From Thiodiazotropha sp050305635 (lineage in GTDB: Bacteria; Pseudomonadota; Gammaproteobacteria; Chromatiales; Chromatiaceae): a stretch of DNA of 63,797 bases. Positions 62,836 to 63,797 of this stretch are shown piece after piece. Both the position numbers and the translations under genes were made by a program. The stretch's first letter is position 1, and every line of letters starts with the position of its first letter. The stretch lies in assembly GCA_050305635.1 (NCBI GenBank), contig JBNLFS010000007.1, positions 1 to 63,797 on the forward strand, written 5' to 3'. The notes below the pieces were generated by a model. The model worked only from the letters and a program-made list of their open reading frames with translations, searched no databases and had not been told where the DNA came from.

Positions 62836-63522
62836 TCACTCAGCCTGATACGCCGTATCTTCGAAATATTGACCCTGAGACTCACAAAGCTCTCTATTCA
62901 ACCGATCACACTCCTGCATGAGCTTTTGTTTCTCATCGCTCAGTGCATCCAGATCTTCACTGAGCATCTCGATTGCGATCTCCTGAACAGCCCTTTCGCG
63001 GCGCAACAGTCTGGCTTGTTGCGCCTGCTGCTCGGCCTTGCGGTGCTTTGCTTCCGCCTGTTCCAACGCCTTGTGCAGGTTCACCAGCTCCTCGTTCGAC
63101 ACATCGAGCTGCTGGTGTTCCATCTCCAGCAATACTTCACGCAATCCGGCGTTTTCACGCTTTAGACTATCGATCTCCTGTCGCTGGAGTTCATGCAACT
63201 CAACCCCTTCCTGATTTCTGTTTTTTGCTTCGCGTTCGCATCTGCCCAGATTATGCCGCAACGTCGCATTTACTGACTTGAGCGCATTGTTTTCAGCACT
63301 CAACTTACCAACCATCAGTTTGCTCAACTTGAGTTCGGCCTGGAGTTTTTCAAGTGTCTCACGAAGCCGGATATTCTCCAGTGGAACACTTTTCTGGCCT
63401 GTTATAGGGGTATTATGACGTCCCTGATGGGCATCCATCCTTGCTATATCCACCTGCCGCACGGGCACCCAACTGTCCATACCAGCACCTTTATCATGCG
63501 TACTCAACCGTTTTTTCCTCAC
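62836..63522 (-). CDS. Coiled-coil protein, unknown function
   Basis: 228 residues: a ~45-residue basic N-terminus, then an almost continuous coiled coil from about residue 45 (RETLEKLQAELKLSKLMVGK) to 215, rich in Glu, Gln and Leu. No membrane segment. Start GTG at 63522 chosen because AGGAGG then lies 8 bases upstream; GTG at 63531 is too close. Possibly cytoskeletal or structural; no family recognised. Confidence 0.7.
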   Translation of the reverse strand: MRKKRLSTHDKGAGMDSWVPVRQVDIARMDAHQGRHNTPITGQKSVPLENIRLRETLEKLQAELKLSKLMVGKLSAENNALKSVNATLRHNLGRCEREAKNRNQEGVELHELQRQEIDSLKRENAGLREVLLEMEHQQLDVSNEELVNLHKALEQAEAKHRKAEQQAQQARLLRRERAVQEIAIEMLSEDLDALSDEKQKLMQECDRLNRELCESQGQYFEDTAYQAE

Positions 63523-63749
63523 GGTAACCACCTCCTATATTGCCGCAAGATCCTATCCAGTAGACATGTTAAGTGCAAACATTGTGCGGGTATCGAACCT
63601 CAATCTGCCACAGCCGGAGGTGGCATAAGGCACTCAGACATGAAGGTTCACTTCCACATTGCGCATAGCGGTTGCAAAGCCGCTGCATTTTCATACCTTG
63701 CCCCTCTCTTCACGAGAGGGTGTTGTAAAAGCGGTTTTGGGAAAGAGCC

Positions 63750-63780
63750 GTAGGTCGGGTTAGCGCAGCGTCACCCGACA
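63750..63780. repeat. TAGGTCGGGTTAGCG-type palindromic repeat
   Basis: GTAGGTCGGGTTAGCGCAGC then GTCACCCGACA, at the right edge of the window; a partner copy may lie beyond it. The stretch 63523-63749 holds no recognised gene. Confidence 0.65.
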
Positions 63781-63797
63781 AAAATGGGCATTTCATG

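Overview
The window looks like chromosomal DNA from a GC-rich gammaproteobacterium, probably a Chromatiales-like sulfur- or hydrogen-metabolising lineage. That placement is an inference from protein style (Hyb-type uptake hydrogenase, solitary B12 S-component BtuM, Mg-type HemB, Pst/Pho layout, FeoABC). No 16S rRNA gene and no tRNA was seen. Most of the window is ordinary core and metabolic genome. Many small palindromic interspersed repeats sit in the gaps, and there is one clearly AT-rich accessory island.

Layout: 1-4.5 kb holds a membrane-bound [NiFe] hydrogenase operon on the minus strand (hybO-hybA-hybB-hybC, the last cut by the window edge) with a candidate sigma-54 promoter. 4.6-6.0 kb is repeat-rich and carries a decayed antitoxin/PIN-toxin pair. 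6-11 kb holds a fructosamine-kinase-like gene, an AT-rich gap with DnaA-box-like sites, zntB and priA. 11.4-17.7 kb is a complete phosphate regulon block (phoB, pstS, pstC, pstA, pstB, phoU) with two Pho-box-like sites. 17.8-26.2 kb holds a PilZ protein, argS, a SPOR protein, yjdM, a VIT-family transporter, a cupin, two acyltransferase-family membrane proteins (one OpgC-like) and small conserved genes. 26.7-29.6 kb is feoABC behind a Fur-like box.

30.8-35.9 kb is a translationally coupled signalling trio: PAS histidine kinase, Rcp1-like receiver, and REC-PAS-GGDEF-EAL protein. A YVTN beta-propeller protein with an IPTL-CTERM-like tail and a ClC chloride transporter follow. At 39.2-41.2 kb an AT-rich island with its own promoter-like sequence encodes three tightly packed genes of no recognisable function; this is the best candidate for an undescribed system. 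At 41.4-50.8 kb an adenosylcobalamin riboswitch leads btuB, btuM, cbiB, a threonine-phosphate decarboxylase, cobQ, cobU, cobT, cobC and, after an inserted repeat, cobS. Together these take up corrinoids and complete the lower half of B12 synthesis.

The rest (50.8-63.8 kb) holds ppk2, an isoprenylcysteine-methyltransferase-like membrane protein, a Met/Gly-rich repeat protein, mlaC, a BvgS-like receptor without an output domain, tsaC, a thioredoxin, hemB, aroE, a ribbon-helix-helix plus coiled-coil gene pair behind a palindrome, a UbiA prenyltransferase and a coiled-coil protein. All calls come from reading the sequence; no database search or structure prediction was run.
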